Shown here piece after piece: positions 9,060-17,099 of a DNA stretch of 49,805 nt (its first letter is position 1; the number at the start of each line of letters is the position of its first letter). Under the pieces are notes generated by a model. The model saw nothing but the letters and a program-made list of their open reading frames with translations, was not told the DNA's origin and searched no databases. A program made the translations under genes and the position numbers. Source of the stretch: Planctomycetota bacterium (GTDB lineage Bacteria; Planctomycetota; GCA-002687715; DRQF01); assembly GCA_011369445.1 (NCBI GenBank), contig DRQF01000013.1, positions 1 through 49,805 of the forward strand, written 5' to 3'.

Positions 9060-9653
9060 ATGGTCGCCATGAGTGACGCATCAGCCGAATCCGCCGAGAA
9101 CGAAGTTCGGGCCACCGAGGAATCGCAACCCTGGCCCCCGGCCCGCGTGCGCGCCGTCGTGGAGGCTCTGCTCTTTGCTTCCCCCGATGTTCTGACCTTT
9201 CGGGCTCTCCGAAAGATTCTCCCGGATGACGAAGTCCCGAACGACGAGATTCGGGCCGCCTTGTCCGCCCTCCAGGAGCGCTATCAGGCCGAGGATTCGG
9301 GAATTCTTCTTCAGGAAGTCTCCGGTGGTTTCCAGATCGTTTCCCGGGAGGATCATTGGGAGTGGGTGCAGAAACTCGGACGCACCCGGACCGAGGAACG
9401 TATCACGGCGGCCGGGTTGGAAACGCTCGCGATCATCGCCTATAAGCAGCCCATCACGCGTGCCGAGGTGGATGCCATCCGCGGCGTCGGGTCCGGGCAA
9501 CTGATTCGTAACCTCATGGATCGCAAAATGGTGAAGGTCGTGGGCCGTGTGGACCTTCCCGGGCGCCCGTTTCAGTACGGCACGACCCGTCATTTTCTCG
9601 AGCATTTCGGGCTCAAGAATCTCAAGGACTTGCCTCGCGGCAGGGATCTCTGA
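9060..9653 (+). CDS. scpB: Segregation and condensation protein B
   Basis: This 197-residue protein is of standard ScpB length. It has the two winged-helix domains typical of the family: an N-terminal one (VRAVVEALLFASPDVLTF) and a second with LETLAIIAYKQPITRAEVD and IRGVGSGQLIRNLMDR, which are hallmark ScpB motifs. ScpB is the kite subunit of the SMC-ScpAB condensin that compacts and segregates the chromosome. ScpA is not adjacent here, although the two are often paired. Two in-frame starts exist, ATG 9060 and ATG 9069; neither has a strong ribosome-binding site, so the exact N-terminus is uncertain. Confidence 0.93.
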   Translation: MVAMSDASAESAENEVRATEESQPWPPARVRAVVEALLFASPDVLTFRALRKILPDDEVPNDEIRAALSALQERYQAEDSGILLQEVSGGFQIVSREDHWEWVQKLGRTRTEERITAAGLETLAIIAYKQPITRAEVDAIRGVGSGQLIRNLMDRKMVKVVGRVDLPGRPFQYGTTRHFLEHFGLKNLKDLPRGRDL

Positions 9654-9739
9654 TCCCCGGCATCATGGGGGCGTGCCTAAGTCGTTGCTTCAGAATGGTT
9701 TCTGGCCTGGGATTCCCAGTAGGCTCTCCGGGGTTTTCC

Positions 9740-9767
9740 TTGTCCGACGGGTGCCTACGCTTATAAT
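9740..9767 (+). promoter_or_regulatory. Sigma-70-type promoter for the PpiD-like gene
   Basis: A -35 box TTGTCC (9740-9745) and a perfect consensus -10 TATAAT (9762-9767) are separated by 16 bases. The predicted transcription start is near 9774, about 79 bases before the next gene, which has a good ribosome-binding site (AGAGGAAG). The AT-rich box stands out in a GC-rich background. Confidence 0.6.
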
Positions 9768-9852
9768 CCGCAGCCTTCGCCGATAAGAGGACCTCGGGGC
9801 GGGTCCGTCGACCCTGCTCCCCACCGTCCACAGAAAAAGAGGAAGCAAGTCC

Positions 9853-12051
9853 ATGATCTTCCAATTCATGGAGAAATATCGGACTCCCATTTTGATCGCC
9901 GTCTTGTTGGGGATGGCCGGGTTCGGTGTTTGGGTTTTCGTCGTCCAGTGGTTCCGCGGTCCTTCCAAGGGCGAGATCAAGGCGAAGGAGGTCGTGGCTT
10001 CGTTCGTCGTGGGGGACGAGAAACACGAGATCACACGCCGTGACCTCTACATGAGCGGCTCTCTTGCCGGTTCGACGGCGGACCTCGAGAAGCGCCAGGC
10101 CAATCTCCTTTCCCGCCTCATTCGGGAAAAACTGGTCGACGCCGCCGGAGTGAACATCAGTGACGAGGAACTCCAGGAGATTCTCGACAAGGAGGTGCGC
10201 GAGCCGATCGCCCAGGCCAATGACGGGAAATTCGATCCTCAGGCCTACATCCAGTTCTGCAACAGAATCTATCGCCGGACTCCCTCGGCGTTCGAAGCGG
10301 CGCTCCGCGAGGACGCTCGCTTGGCCAAGTTGATGCGCGAGGTCGACCGGGCCATAGGGCTTCACTCGAGCGAGGAGATCCTCCAGCAATTCCAAAAGCA
10401 GTTTCAAAAGATCAAACTCAAGGGCGTGATCTTCGACCCCGCGACTTTCGAAGCGAAGAGCAAGCTCGAGAAGAACGAGAACGGCGACTATTCAGCGGAT
10501 GCATTGGCGAAGCTGGCGGAGTATTGGAAGGGCCTTTCCGACGACGAGAAGAAACGCTTTCACAAGGGGGGCGCTCTGTTGACCGCGGAGTATGTGGGCT
10601 TCCTCTTCGGGAAGGACAGATACAAGGACGACGCGGTTCTCGACGACGACTTCAAGAAGGTCAATCCCATCAGCAAGACCTCTTTGGAGGAGCTGACGAA
10701 GGAGTTCGAGCCGGATGACGCCGTATTGGCGAAGCTGAAGGGACGGGTCGACCGTCATCGACAGGAGTACGGCATCGATAAGGACGCCGACATCGATGAG
10801 GTCTTCGAGAAGCGCAAGCAGCGATTCGTCGAGGAGTGGAAGATCCTCAAGTTGCTCAAGAAGATCCACGAGGACCTTGCGAAGAAGAGTGCGGCCGGAG
10901 AGACGATCGACCTCGCGGATGTCGCCAAGAAGAACAATCTGTCCTATTTCAAGTTCAGCAACATGACGTTGCAGGATCTCACCAACCACGCCGATGTCCC
11001 TGGGACCTACCCGTTCCAACTCCAGGGCTTGAAGCCGGGGACTCTTCTGACGATGCGCAACGTCGTCACCCCGGAGACGGACCCGTTCGATCAGGGCGTT
11101 GTCGATGTCGTCGCAAAGCACGGTTCCATTTGGCGTCTCGTCGAGAAGGACCTGAGCCCGATCCCCAACCTGAACGCCGTCAGAGACGACGTCGCCAAGG
11201 ACTTCGAGACGAAGGAGGCCGAGAAACTACGGACGGCCGCCATCGAGGGCTTTCAGAAGGCGATGGATCAGGTCCTGGATGCCAAGGTGAAGGATTTCGC
11301 CGCGACCGTGAAGGCCGACATCGAAAAGGAGATCCAGGAGGAGATCCAGGGGCTCGATCCCGAGAAGGACAAGGACCGGATCGAAGAGATCAAGAGTCAA
11401 AAGGACGAGGAGGCGAAGGCCCGGATCGACGAGGAGAAGGAGAAGTATCGGGGAGAGGCCTTCGATGCCGCCCTCTCGGAGGCATCGGATGCCCTGATTG
11501 TCGAGGAAGGGTTCTTCCTCCCCTACGAGGCCGTGCGTGAGCCGGTCCTCGACAAGGACAAGGTGACCTCCGAGGACATGGCCCGGAGTTTTCTCCGTCG
11601 TGAATTCCGCGTCCTCCACGACCAGGCTGCCGCCGACAAGTTCGTCGAACCCGGCACCGTCTCTGAACCCGTGAAATCGGTCGCCTATCGAGGCTTCGAG
11701 GGCATCGCCAAGCTGGAGGCCAAGAAGGTCCCCACCGACGAGGACATGTTCCTTCGGCCCATGCTGTTGGCTCAGGCCGAGTTCGCTCTGCAGCGGAAGA
11801 GTGCCGCGGCCGAGGACAAGCCTTCGATGTGGGACTACGAGCATTTGAAGAGCGGGGATTTCCATCTCGTTGCCGTGGAGCTCGACAAGGAGATCGAACA
11901 ACGCCGGGAGGACGAGCGCAAGGCGGAAGAGAGCCGCAAGCGCCTCGAAGCCGAACGCAAGCGCCGCCTCGAGGAGCGTCAAAAGGCCATCCGGAAAGAG
12001 AATGGGGCCGAAGAGGCTCCCAAGGATGAGCCCCGGCCCGTGAAGAAGTAA
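9853..12051 (+). CDS. PpiD/SurA-like membrane-anchored periplasmic chaperone
   Basis: This is a 732-residue protein. One N-terminal transmembrane helix (residues about 13-33) follows a short cytoplasmic tail, the PpiD topology. Residues about 70-180 look like the SurA/PpiD N-terminal chaperone domain (LLSRLIREKLVDAAGVNISDEEL ... FCNRIYRRTPSAFEAALRED). I cannot find a parvulin active-site signature in the middle, unlike canonical PpiD. The remainder is highly charged and helical, and the last 70 residues are a Lys/Glu/Arg-rich coiled coil. A dedicated promoter and a good ribosome-binding site precede it. It lies between scpB and, convergently, yidD. Likely role: holding newly exported proteins at the inner membrane. 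Enzymatic isomerase activity is doubtful. Confidence 0.7.
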   Translation: MIFQFMEKYRTPILIAVLLGMAGFGVWVFVVQWFRGPSKGEIKAKEVVASFVVGDEKHEITRRDLYMSGSLAGSTADLEKRQANLLSRLIREKLVDAAGVNISDEELQEILDKEVREPIAQANDGKFDPQAYIQFCNRIYRRTPSAFEAALREDARLAKLMREVDRAIGLHSSEEILQQFQKQFQKIKLKGVIFDPATFEAKSKLEKNENGDYSADALAKLAEYWKGLSDDEKKRFHKGGALLTAEYVGFLFGKDRYKDDAVLDDDFKKVNPISKTSLEELTKEFEPDDAVLAKLKGRVDRHRQEYGIDKDADIDEVFEKRKQRFVEEWKILKLLKKIHEDLAKKSAAGETIDLADVAKKNNLSYFKFSNMTLQDLTNHADVPGTYPFQLQGLKPGTLLTMRNVVTPETDPFDQGVVDVVAKHGSIWRLVEKDLSPIPNLNAVRDDVAKDFETKEAEKLRTAAIEGFQKAMDQVLDAKVKDFAATVKADIEKEIQEEIQGLDPEKDKDRIEEIKSQKDEEAKARIDEEKEKYRGEAFDAALSEASDALIVEEGFFLPYEAVREPVLDKDKVTSEDMARSFLRREFRVLHDQAAADKFVEPGTVSEPVKSVAYRGFEGIAKLEAKKVPTDEDMFLRPMLLAQAEFALQRKSAAAEDKPSMWDYEHLKSGDFHLVAVELDKEIEQRREDERKAEESRKRLEAERKRRLEERQKAIRKENGAEEAPKDEPRPVKK

Positions 12052-12070
12052 CGAGGGCGCCGCGCCTTTT

Positions 12071-12094
12071 GGAGCGGCGGCTTCAGCCGCCACG
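12071..12094 (+). repeat. REP-like palindromic element
   Basis: A 24-base element begins GGAGCGG and contains the hairpin GGCGGC-TTCA-GCCGCC, ending in CACG. It lies in the 48-base gap between two convergent genes. Related copies occur at 26282-26305 and, inverted, at 26330-26353. It may also act as a transcription-stop hairpin for the convergent pair. Confidence 0.6.
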
Positions 12095-12112
12095 GTGCCT
12101 CAGTCCGGCACC
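12094..12112 (-). terminator. Hairpin at the end of yidD
   Basis: GGTGCC (12094-12099) and GGCACC (12107-12112) form a 6-bp stem around a 7-base loop that includes the yidD stop codon. On the minus strand it is followed by the REP-like hairpin and then CCAAAAGG rather than a run of U, so it is at best a weak intrinsic terminator. Confidence 0.35.
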
Positions 12113-12357
12113 GGATCCTCCCCGTAGGAGCCCCAAGGTTGACAGCGAGCCAAGCGCTTGGCGGTCAACCAGCCCCCTTTCCAGGGGCCATGCCGCCGGA
12201 TCGCTTCCCAGGCGTAGGCGCTGCAAGACGGTTGAAACCGGCAGCAGGGCGGCATGATGCGGGAGAGGGTCAGACGATAGAGTCCGAGGGGAAGCAGCAT
12301 GGTGGCCGCGATGCACCGCTCGAGGAACGAGCGTTTTCCCGGGCGTCCCACGGTCAT
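12100..12357 (-). CDS. yidD: Membrane protein insertion efficiency factor YidD
   Basis: This is an 85-residue protein of the usual YidD size. It has the hallmark Cys-containing sequence PCCRFQPSCSAYAWEAIRRHG and GWLTAKRLARCQPWG. YidD is a small amphipathic protein at the inner face of the cytoplasmic membrane that assists YidC-dependent insertion. The start overlaps the rnpA stop by four bases (ATGA), the arrangement commonly seen in rnpA-yidD-yidC clusters. Here yidC does not follow; the next gene converges from the other strand. Confidence 0.95.
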   Translation of the reverse strand: MTVGRPGKRSFLERCIAATMLLPLGLYRLTLSRIMPPCCRFQPSCSAYAWEAIRRHGPWKGGWLTAKRLARCQPWGSYGEDPVPD

Positions 12358-12704
12358 GTCCTCCCCGTCGCCTTCGAGATCTTGCGCATGAGATGGATGA
12401 AGGCATCCCGGTTGGCGGCGTAGACCTCGGCGTCCGGTCCGCGGCGCGGAATGAGGATGACGTCCAGCGGCTCGGGGATGCGATCCGTCATCGTGCGGAA
12501 CACCTCCCGTAGGACGCGCTTGATCCGGTTCCGTCGCACGGCGTTTCCGTGTCGTCGGCTCACCGAAAGCCCGAGACGCGAGTGGGCAGACGGGGCCGGC
12601 CTGAAATAGATCACCAGTTGGCGATTCCGCACGACGCGGCCCTCGGAGTAGATCTCTCGAAAGTCGCGTCCCGAACGAATACGTTGCCGTCTGGCGACCC
12701 CCAC
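12354..12704 (-). CDS. rnpA: Ribonuclease P protein component
   Basis: This is a 116-residue basic protein with the RnpA signature around RRHGNAVRRNRIKRVLREVFR and the N-terminal RIRSGRDFREIYSEGRVVRN. It binds the RNase P RNA and helps remove 5' leaders from pre-tRNAs. It overlaps yidD downstream and starts only four bases after the stop of the upstream TPR lipoprotein gene. The usual upstream partner rpmH (ribosomal protein L34) is not present, so the classical rpmH-rnpA pairing has been broken in this genome. Confidence 0.95.
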   Translation of the reverse strand: MGVARRQRIRSGRDFREIYSEGRVVRNRQLVIYFRPAPSAHSRLGLSVSRRHGNAVRRNRIKRVLREVFRTMTDRIPEPLDVILIPRRGPDAEVYAANRDAFIHLMRKISKATGRT

Positions 12705-12708
12705 GACT

Positions 12709-13839
12709 TCAGTTCGCGCTTTTCAACTCGTCGAGAAGGCGTGAGCGCAGTTTTGCCGCCTTCTTCGCGTTCTCGTCGAAGCTGTCGAGACTCCGAAGAT
12801 AGATGTCGATATGCTCGAGAGCTGCTCGATACTTGCCTTGCTTCTCGAGGATTTCCGCCATGGGGACGTGGAGCCGGACGAGGTCCGGCTGAGCCTTCAG
12901 GGCTTCCTCGATGAGAGATGCGGCTTCAGCGTATTCGCCGCGGTCGAATCGCATCTCGGCCAGGCGCTCCAGCACCTTGACCAGCTTCTCCACCGCCGAG
13001 CGTCGTTTGGCCTCGATGGTCGAAAGAACCCGTTCCAGTTCATTCTTGGATTCGATCTGGTCTGGGGCTTCGCGCTGCCGACGATCCCAGGATTCGACCG
13101 AACGGCGAGCGATGTCGCGGTAGGAGAGGTAGTAACGCTCCGCCAGGGACTCGTTCCCCGCGATCAGCTCCATGTCGGCGACGTTGAGGATGACATCCGG
13201 CGCGGGATGGCCCATGGCAGCCAACTCTCGGAAGTGTTCCAGCGCCCGTTCGTTGTAGTCCACTCTTCTTTTCAAGAGGACCTTCTGGGCCGCCCGAGCC
13301 TTGATGACCTCCGAGGGGTCCTCCATGGAGAGGATCGCGCTGTGGATGCGATCCCACTGTCGCTTCGCCAGCGCGCCGAGGGCGCGCTCGGAAAGAGCGA
13401 GCCCGAGGCGAACCTTCCACCCGTAGCCGTCCCCCTCGAGGGTGTCCCGTTCCATCGGGATTTCCCGACTCAGTTTCTCGAAGTTGTCGAGGGCCTCTTC
13501 AAGGCGGCGATTGGCCTCCTTGTAGGCTCCTCGGGCGGCGAGATTCACGCCCAACTTGTAGAGACTGTAGGCCTCTCCCAACCGACCGTCCACGGCGGTG
13601 GGGTCCTTCTCGAGTTGTTTACGGAACTGCTGGAGGGCCGCGAGGTAGTCCCCTGCGTCATAGAAACGCTGGGCATTGGCCGCGAATAGGCTGGCATCCC
13701 CCTGGAATCCCTCTTTCGTGGGCGGATTCTCGACGTCGGAATAGTGGAGGTTCTTGTCCGTGCCCCCGTTCGTGCCGCAACTCCATAAGAGCAGGAGAGC
13801 GAGACCGAGGGCAAGGGAGAGGGAGCTGGGAATCTGCAT
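12709..13839 (-). CDS. TPR-repeat lipoprotein
   Basis: This is a 376-residue protein. The signal ends in a lipobox (LLLLWSC, Cys 21). The mature part is built of tetratricopeptide-like helical pairs (AQRFYDAGDYLAALQQFRKQ; RFDRGEYAEAASLIEEALK; EKQGKYRAALEHIDIYL), suited to protein-protein contacts on the periplasmic face of a membrane. An AGGAAA ribosome-binding site sits just ahead of the ATG. The gene lies between rqcH and rnpA on the same strand, four bases from rnpA, so it is probably co-transcribed with them. Partners are unknown. A BamD- or PilF-like role is possible but not shown. Confidence 0.75.
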   Translation of the reverse strand: MQIPSSLSLALGLALLLLWSCGTNGGTDKNLHYSDVENPPTKEGFQGDASLFAANAQRFYDAGDYLAALQQFRKQLEKDPTAVDGRLGEAYSLYKLGVNLAARGAYKEANRRLEEALDNFEKLSREIPMERDTLEGDGYGWKVRLGLALSERALGALAKRQWDRIHSAILSMEDPSEVIKARAAQKVLLKRRVDYNERALEHFRELAAMGHPAPDVILNVADMELIAGNESLAERYYLSYRDIARRSVESWDRRQREAPDQIESKNELERVLSTIEAKRRSAVEKLVKVLERLAEMRFDRGEYAEAASLIEEALKAQPDLVRLHVPMAEILEKQGKYRAALEHIDIYLRSLDSFDENAKKAAKLRSRLLDELKSAN

Positions 13840-13978
13840 GTGTCATTTCCTGATTCGTTCGACGAGTGTGCCATGAAGGGCTTCGCGGTCGACCCCTTCA
13901 AGGTTTCATTTCTCGCGTCCACTCCCAAGGGGGCGTCTGCCGAATCGCCTCTCACGCGGGATGAGGTGCATCCGGACA

Positions 13979-15442
13979 TCATGGGAAGGTGCGCCCCGTC
14001 AGTCGTTTCCATCGGTCGGGGTCGATGCGGATGAGGATGGTCTTGCGCTGCTGAAGAAGTACCTGCCCCGGCTTGGCCCCCTTGAATTTCGTCACATGCT
14101 TGCGGCGGGTGTAAGACACTCCCTGCTTGCCACCTTTGGGCGCCTTCGAGTATCCGAGGGCGAGCGTCGCCGCATCGACGAGAACCTCCGGAGGGAGGGG
14201 CTCTGCCATGGGAACGACCACGTGGGATCCCGGGTAGTCCTCCGCGTGAAGCCACCAATGATTCCCCTTGGCATGGTGGAACGTGAGCGCGTCATTGTCG
14301 CGGCTGGAACGTCCGACCCAGATCGGCGTCCCGTTCTCAGAGTGATAGGTCTTGTAGGGAAGCCTGGGGGCGGGCGGAGCCTTCTTTTCGGCTGGCGTTC
14401 GAGTACGAGGCACATCGATCCCGAGCGCCCGAGTTTCTTCCAACAGCAGCTCCCTGGCTTCCGGACTGTCGTCTCGAAGCAATTCCTCCAGGGACTGGAG
14501 GTGTTGCAGCTGCCGGCGCTGCTCCTTCAGACGTTGTTCGGCCAGGGCGAGTCCGCGCTCACGTTTCTTGGCTTCCTTGAAGATCCGCTCCACATTCTCG
14601 ATCGGGGAGAGCTTGGGGTCGAGGTCGATCTCGATCCATGACGGCGGGTCGGTGCTCCAATCCCGGACGCGCGCGCGCGTCGCGCCTTTCTCGATGTCTC
14701 CCAGCGCAGCTTTCAGAGCTTCCCCTTCTCGGTAGGCGTCCTTGGCGCTGTCGAGTCGGCGCACGTCGGCTTCGATCTTGGAGATCCTCTTGAACTGGCG
14801 CTTGATCGCCTTGGTGAGCTCCTTCGCCAAGCCCTTCACGTCGACGTCGTCTTGGGACACGGTTTCCGTCAACTGTTCGTCGAGGTACCGCGTGAGTGTC
14901 TCGTCGGTCCAACCCGGAAACTCCGAGAAAGGAGTCGACACATCGCTTTTCGGTGGGGGCGGCGGTGGGGGCGACCATGTCTTCCCACGGACGAGTCTGC
15001 CGCGACTGTCTTCGCGTGCGGACGAGGCGAGGAGGATGCGTGCCTGCTCATCCAAGACAAAAAGGCCCGCACGGCGCGGGATCGCCTCCACGACCAGGTC
15101 GAGGGGGACGAGGCGGTCGTCCTCCTTTTTCAGGAACCGAAAGCGAACCACGCGGTCGCCGGGCTCCTGACGGAGCTCTTCCAGCCGGGCGCCCGAAAGG
15201 AGCTTTCGGAGGGCCAGGGAGAAGGGGGGGGCCGACTTGGGCGCCTGGAATCTCCGTTCGGTGGGTTGGAGCCGCGGGGCCGTCGGCGTCAGATCCACGA
15301 GGACCTGGGTCGCTCCGACTCCGGATCGATGAAAGCCGAGAAGGAGCCGGTCCGGGGCGATCTCGCGAATCTTTTGGAGAAAGCCCCCCACGAGCCGTGG
15401 CTGCAGGATTCGGAGAATCACCGCGAGTTCATCGGCGGTCAT
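13979..15442 (-). CDS. rqcH: NFACT-family ribosome-rescue factor RqcH
   Basis: This 487-residue protein has the NFACT-N domain at the N-terminus, a central coiled coil (residues about 190-330), and the C-terminal NFACT-R/DUF814 part with IWVGRSSRDNDALTFHHA and WWLHAEDYPGSHVVV. RqcH binds the stalled large ribosomal subunit and directs addition of C-terminal alanine tails that mark the truncated chain for degradation. The Asp-Arg pair needed for tailing in Bacillus RqcH (D97/R98) corresponds to D96-R97 here (GDRVVRF), so this copy is probably active. It is shorter than the Bacillus protein because the C-terminal extension is missing. It starts 21 bases after ndk and shares its strand with rnpA. 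Confidence 0.88.
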   Translation of the reverse strand: MTADELAVILRILQPRLVGGFLQKIREIAPDRLLLGFHRSGVGATQVLVDLTPTAPRLQPTERRFQAPKSAPPFSLALRKLLSGARLEELRQEPGDRVVRFRFLKKEDDRLVPLDLVVEAIPRRAGLFVLDEQARILLASSAREDSRGRLVRGKTWSPPPPPPPKSDVSTPFSEFPGWTDETLTRYLDEQLTETVSQDDVDVKGLAKELTKAIKRQFKRISKIEADVRRLDSAKDAYREGEALKAALGDIEKGATRARVRDWSTDPPSWIEIDLDPKLSPIENVERIFKEAKKRERGLALAEQRLKEQRRQLQHLQSLEELLRDDSPEARELLLEETRALGIDVPRTRTPAEKKAPPAPRLPYKTYHSENGTPIWVGRSSRDNDALTFHHAKGNHWWLHAEDYPGSHVVVPMAEPLPPEVLVDAATLALGYSKAPKGGKQGVSYTRRKHVTKFKGAKPGQVLLQQRKTILIRIDPDRWKRLTGRTFP

Positions 15443-15463
15443 GGGGAAGCCTTTCGGGGTGCT

Positions 15464-15934
15464 TCAGAGTTCCTCGGCGGCGTCGTAGATCCACTCGAGG
15501 TTGCCCTGGGGGAAATCGAAGACCTCGCCCTTTGCGAAGAACAGCTCGATTTCCTGGGAGGCTGCTTCCGGAGAGTCGGAGCCGTGAATCAGGTTGAAGC
15601 TGTTGCTCACTCCGAAGTCGCCGCGGATCGTGCCGGGCTCGGCGCGGCTGCCGAATGTGGCTCCCATCATCTTCCGACAGATCTCGATCGCACCGACACC
15701 TCGGACCGCCATCACGACGACGGGGCTCGAGGTCATGAAGCGAACGAGGCCTGCGAAGAAGGGCTTCTCCTTGTGGGCCGCGTAGTGGCGGTGGGCCAGG
15801 TCTTCGGTGATGTGCATCATCTTGAGGCCGGCAAGCTGAAGGCCTTTGTCTTCGAAGCGCTGGAGGATGCGGCCCACCAGCCCACGTTGGACGCCGTCGG
15901 GCTTCACGATGAGAAGAGTCGTTTCCATGGTCAT
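15464..15934 (-). CDS. ndk: Nucleoside diphosphate kinase
   Basis: This 156-residue protein is full length. It shows the NDK motifs LLIVKPDGVQRGLVG at the N-terminus, GATFGSRAEPGTIRGDFG, and the active-site region NLIHGSDSPE, where His 117 is the phosphorylated residue. It transfers the gamma phosphate between nucleoside triphosphates and diphosphates. Two in-frame ATGs are present (15934 and 15928); an AGGA box favours the first. It heads the ndk-rqcH gene pair and lies 83 bases after a coiled-coil lipoprotein gene on the same strand. Confidence 0.96.
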   Translation of the reverse strand: MTMETTLLIVKPDGVQRGLVGRILQRFEDKGLQLAGLKMMHITEDLAHRHYAAHKEKPFFAGLVRFMTSSPVVVMAVRGVGAIEICRKMMGATFGSRAEPGTIRGDFGVSNSFNLIHGSDSPEAASQEIELFFAKGEVFDFPQGNLEWIYDAAEEL

Positions 15935-16017
15935 GGTCGTGTGATTCCTATCGAATGAGGTTGGAGGACGGATCCTATCCAGTCACGGCCTGGGCCCAAG
16001 GCGGCGTCAGGTGGGGG

Positions 16018-16635
16018 TCACTTCTTCTTGGGGGCCGGAGGCGTCGTGGCGGAGGCTTTCTTCGGCGGAGCCTTCTTGGGGGCCGGTTTCTGGGGGGCCG
16101 GGCCGGGAGGCTTCGGAATGTCCCAGCCCATCGACCGGAAAAACGCCTTCGTTTTTTCCAAGGCCTCGCGATTCTTTCTCGCGACGCCGAGCAACGAGTC
16201 TTTCAGTTGGGCGAGCCGCGCTTCGGTCTCCTTCAGGCTCTTCTCCAGATCTTTCTCCTCCTGGGTGAGCTTCTGGATCTCGGCCTTTCTCGCGGTGATC
16301 TCCTTACGGCGCTTGGCGATGTCGGCATCGAGAGCCTTGCCCTCGTTGACCAGCTTGGCCACTTCGGCGGCACGGCGGTTGTTGTCCTGGCGCAGCTGCA
16401 GGGCCCGACCTCGGACCTCCGCCAGCCTCTCCTCGGCCTCGGTGACGAGGATGCGGTACTCCGACTCCTTGGCCTTCGCCCACTCCATGCGGCGCCGAAA
16501 GTGCTCCGCTTTGGACTCCACGGTTCTGAGCTGGGCCTTGCGGGACTCGGCCGTGGCCACGTCCACCTCCTCGGTGCCGCAACCGAGGGGCAACCAGAGG
16601 AGCAAGAAAGCGACGATGGCGAAGCGCGTTCTCAT
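16018..16635 (-). CDS. Coiled-coil lipoprotein with Ala/Pro/Lys-rich tail
   Basis: This is a 205-residue protein. The ATG at 16635, with GGAG close upstream, gives a lipoprotein signal ending LLWLPLGC (Cys 19). Residues about 30-160 form one long, highly charged coiled coil, and the C-terminal 40 residues are a low-complexity Pro/Lys/Ala tail. The frame is open about 40 codons upstream, but the extension has no signal-like or family-like features, so I reject it. It could be a periplasmic tether or spacer, but nothing identifies its partner. It is divergently arranged with the ATP synthase operon. Confidence 0.7.
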   Translation of the reverse strand: MRTRFAIVAFLLLWLPLGCGTEEVDVATAESRKAQLRTVESKAEHFRRRMEWAKAKESEYRILVTEAEERLAEVRGRALQLRQDNNRRAAEVAKLVNEGKALDADIAKRRKEITARKAEIQKLTQEEKDLEKSLKETEARLAQLKDSLLGVARKNREALEKTKAFFRSMGWDIPKPPGPAPQKPAPKKAPPKKASATTPPAPKKK

Positions 16636-16726
16636 CACTCCGAGCATAACAGACGCCCGCCGGGAATCCGGGGGGAAGGGCCCATGGCCTTCATATTTAT
16701 TCTCATCCCACCGGGCGTTCGGCGGC

Positions 16727-16755
16727 TTGATCCCCCCCGCCGGGATGCCTAACAT
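16727..16755 (+). promoter_or_regulatory. Candidate promoter of the ATP synthase operon
   Basis: TTGATC (16727-16732) and TAACAT (16750-16755) are separated by 17 bases, each matching four of six consensus positions. The -10 box is inside a perfect inverted repeat (16741-16759). Predicted transcription start is near 16762, about 137 bases before the first gene. It is the best candidate in the 263-base divergent intergenic region, but is not certain. Confidence 0.4.
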
Positions 16756-16759
16756 CCCG
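16741..16759. promoter_or_regulatory. Operator-like inverted repeat over the atp promoter
   Basis: CGGGATG (16741-16747) and CATCCCG (16753-16759) form a perfect 7-bp inverted repeat around a five-base centre CCTAA. It overlaps the candidate -10 box, as expected for a repressor site. It could instead be a chance GC-rich palindrome. Confidence 0.4.
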
Positions 16760-16898
16760 CGACCCGTTCGTTGGACGTGTTCGTCCGTCGACGGGTCTCA
16801 GTCCAGCCGCAGCTTCAGCCCGTCAGGAAGCCCGTTTGCGGGAACCATGCGAGGGCGCCTCGTTGCCATCGAATTCGAAGAGAACCGGCGCCGATGCG

Positions 16899-17099
16899 AT
16901 GAAGTTCATCGGAGTGGGGATCTCCTTCGGGGTGGAGATGGGGGCTCTGACTTACCTGGGGTGGTGGGCGGATGGACGATATGGGACCTTGCCTTGGCTG
17001 ACCCTGGTCGGCGGCATCTTGGGATTGATCGTGGCGACGTACTCTTTGGTGAGGCTCGCCGAACGCATCGAGGCGAAGAAGGACGACAGTGAGTCGTGA
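16899..17099 (+). CDS. AtpZ/AtpQ-like small ATP synthase-associated membrane protein
   Basis: This is a 66-residue protein with two transmembrane helices (about residues 4-24 and 30-52) joined by a short loop containing DGRYGTLPW, the pattern of the small F0F1-associated family PF09527 (AtpZ, AtpQ). In Bacillus, AtpZ and AtpI are reported to form a channel-like complex linked to c-ring assembly and divalent cations. I start it at the ATG at 16899; the frame is open 21 codons upstream, but that part does not resemble the family. It is the first gene of the ATP synthase operon, and its stop overlaps the atpI start by four bases. Confidence 0.75.
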   Translation: MKFIGVGISFGVEMGALTYLGWWADGRYGTLPWLTLVGGILGLIVATYSLVRLAERIEAKKDDSES

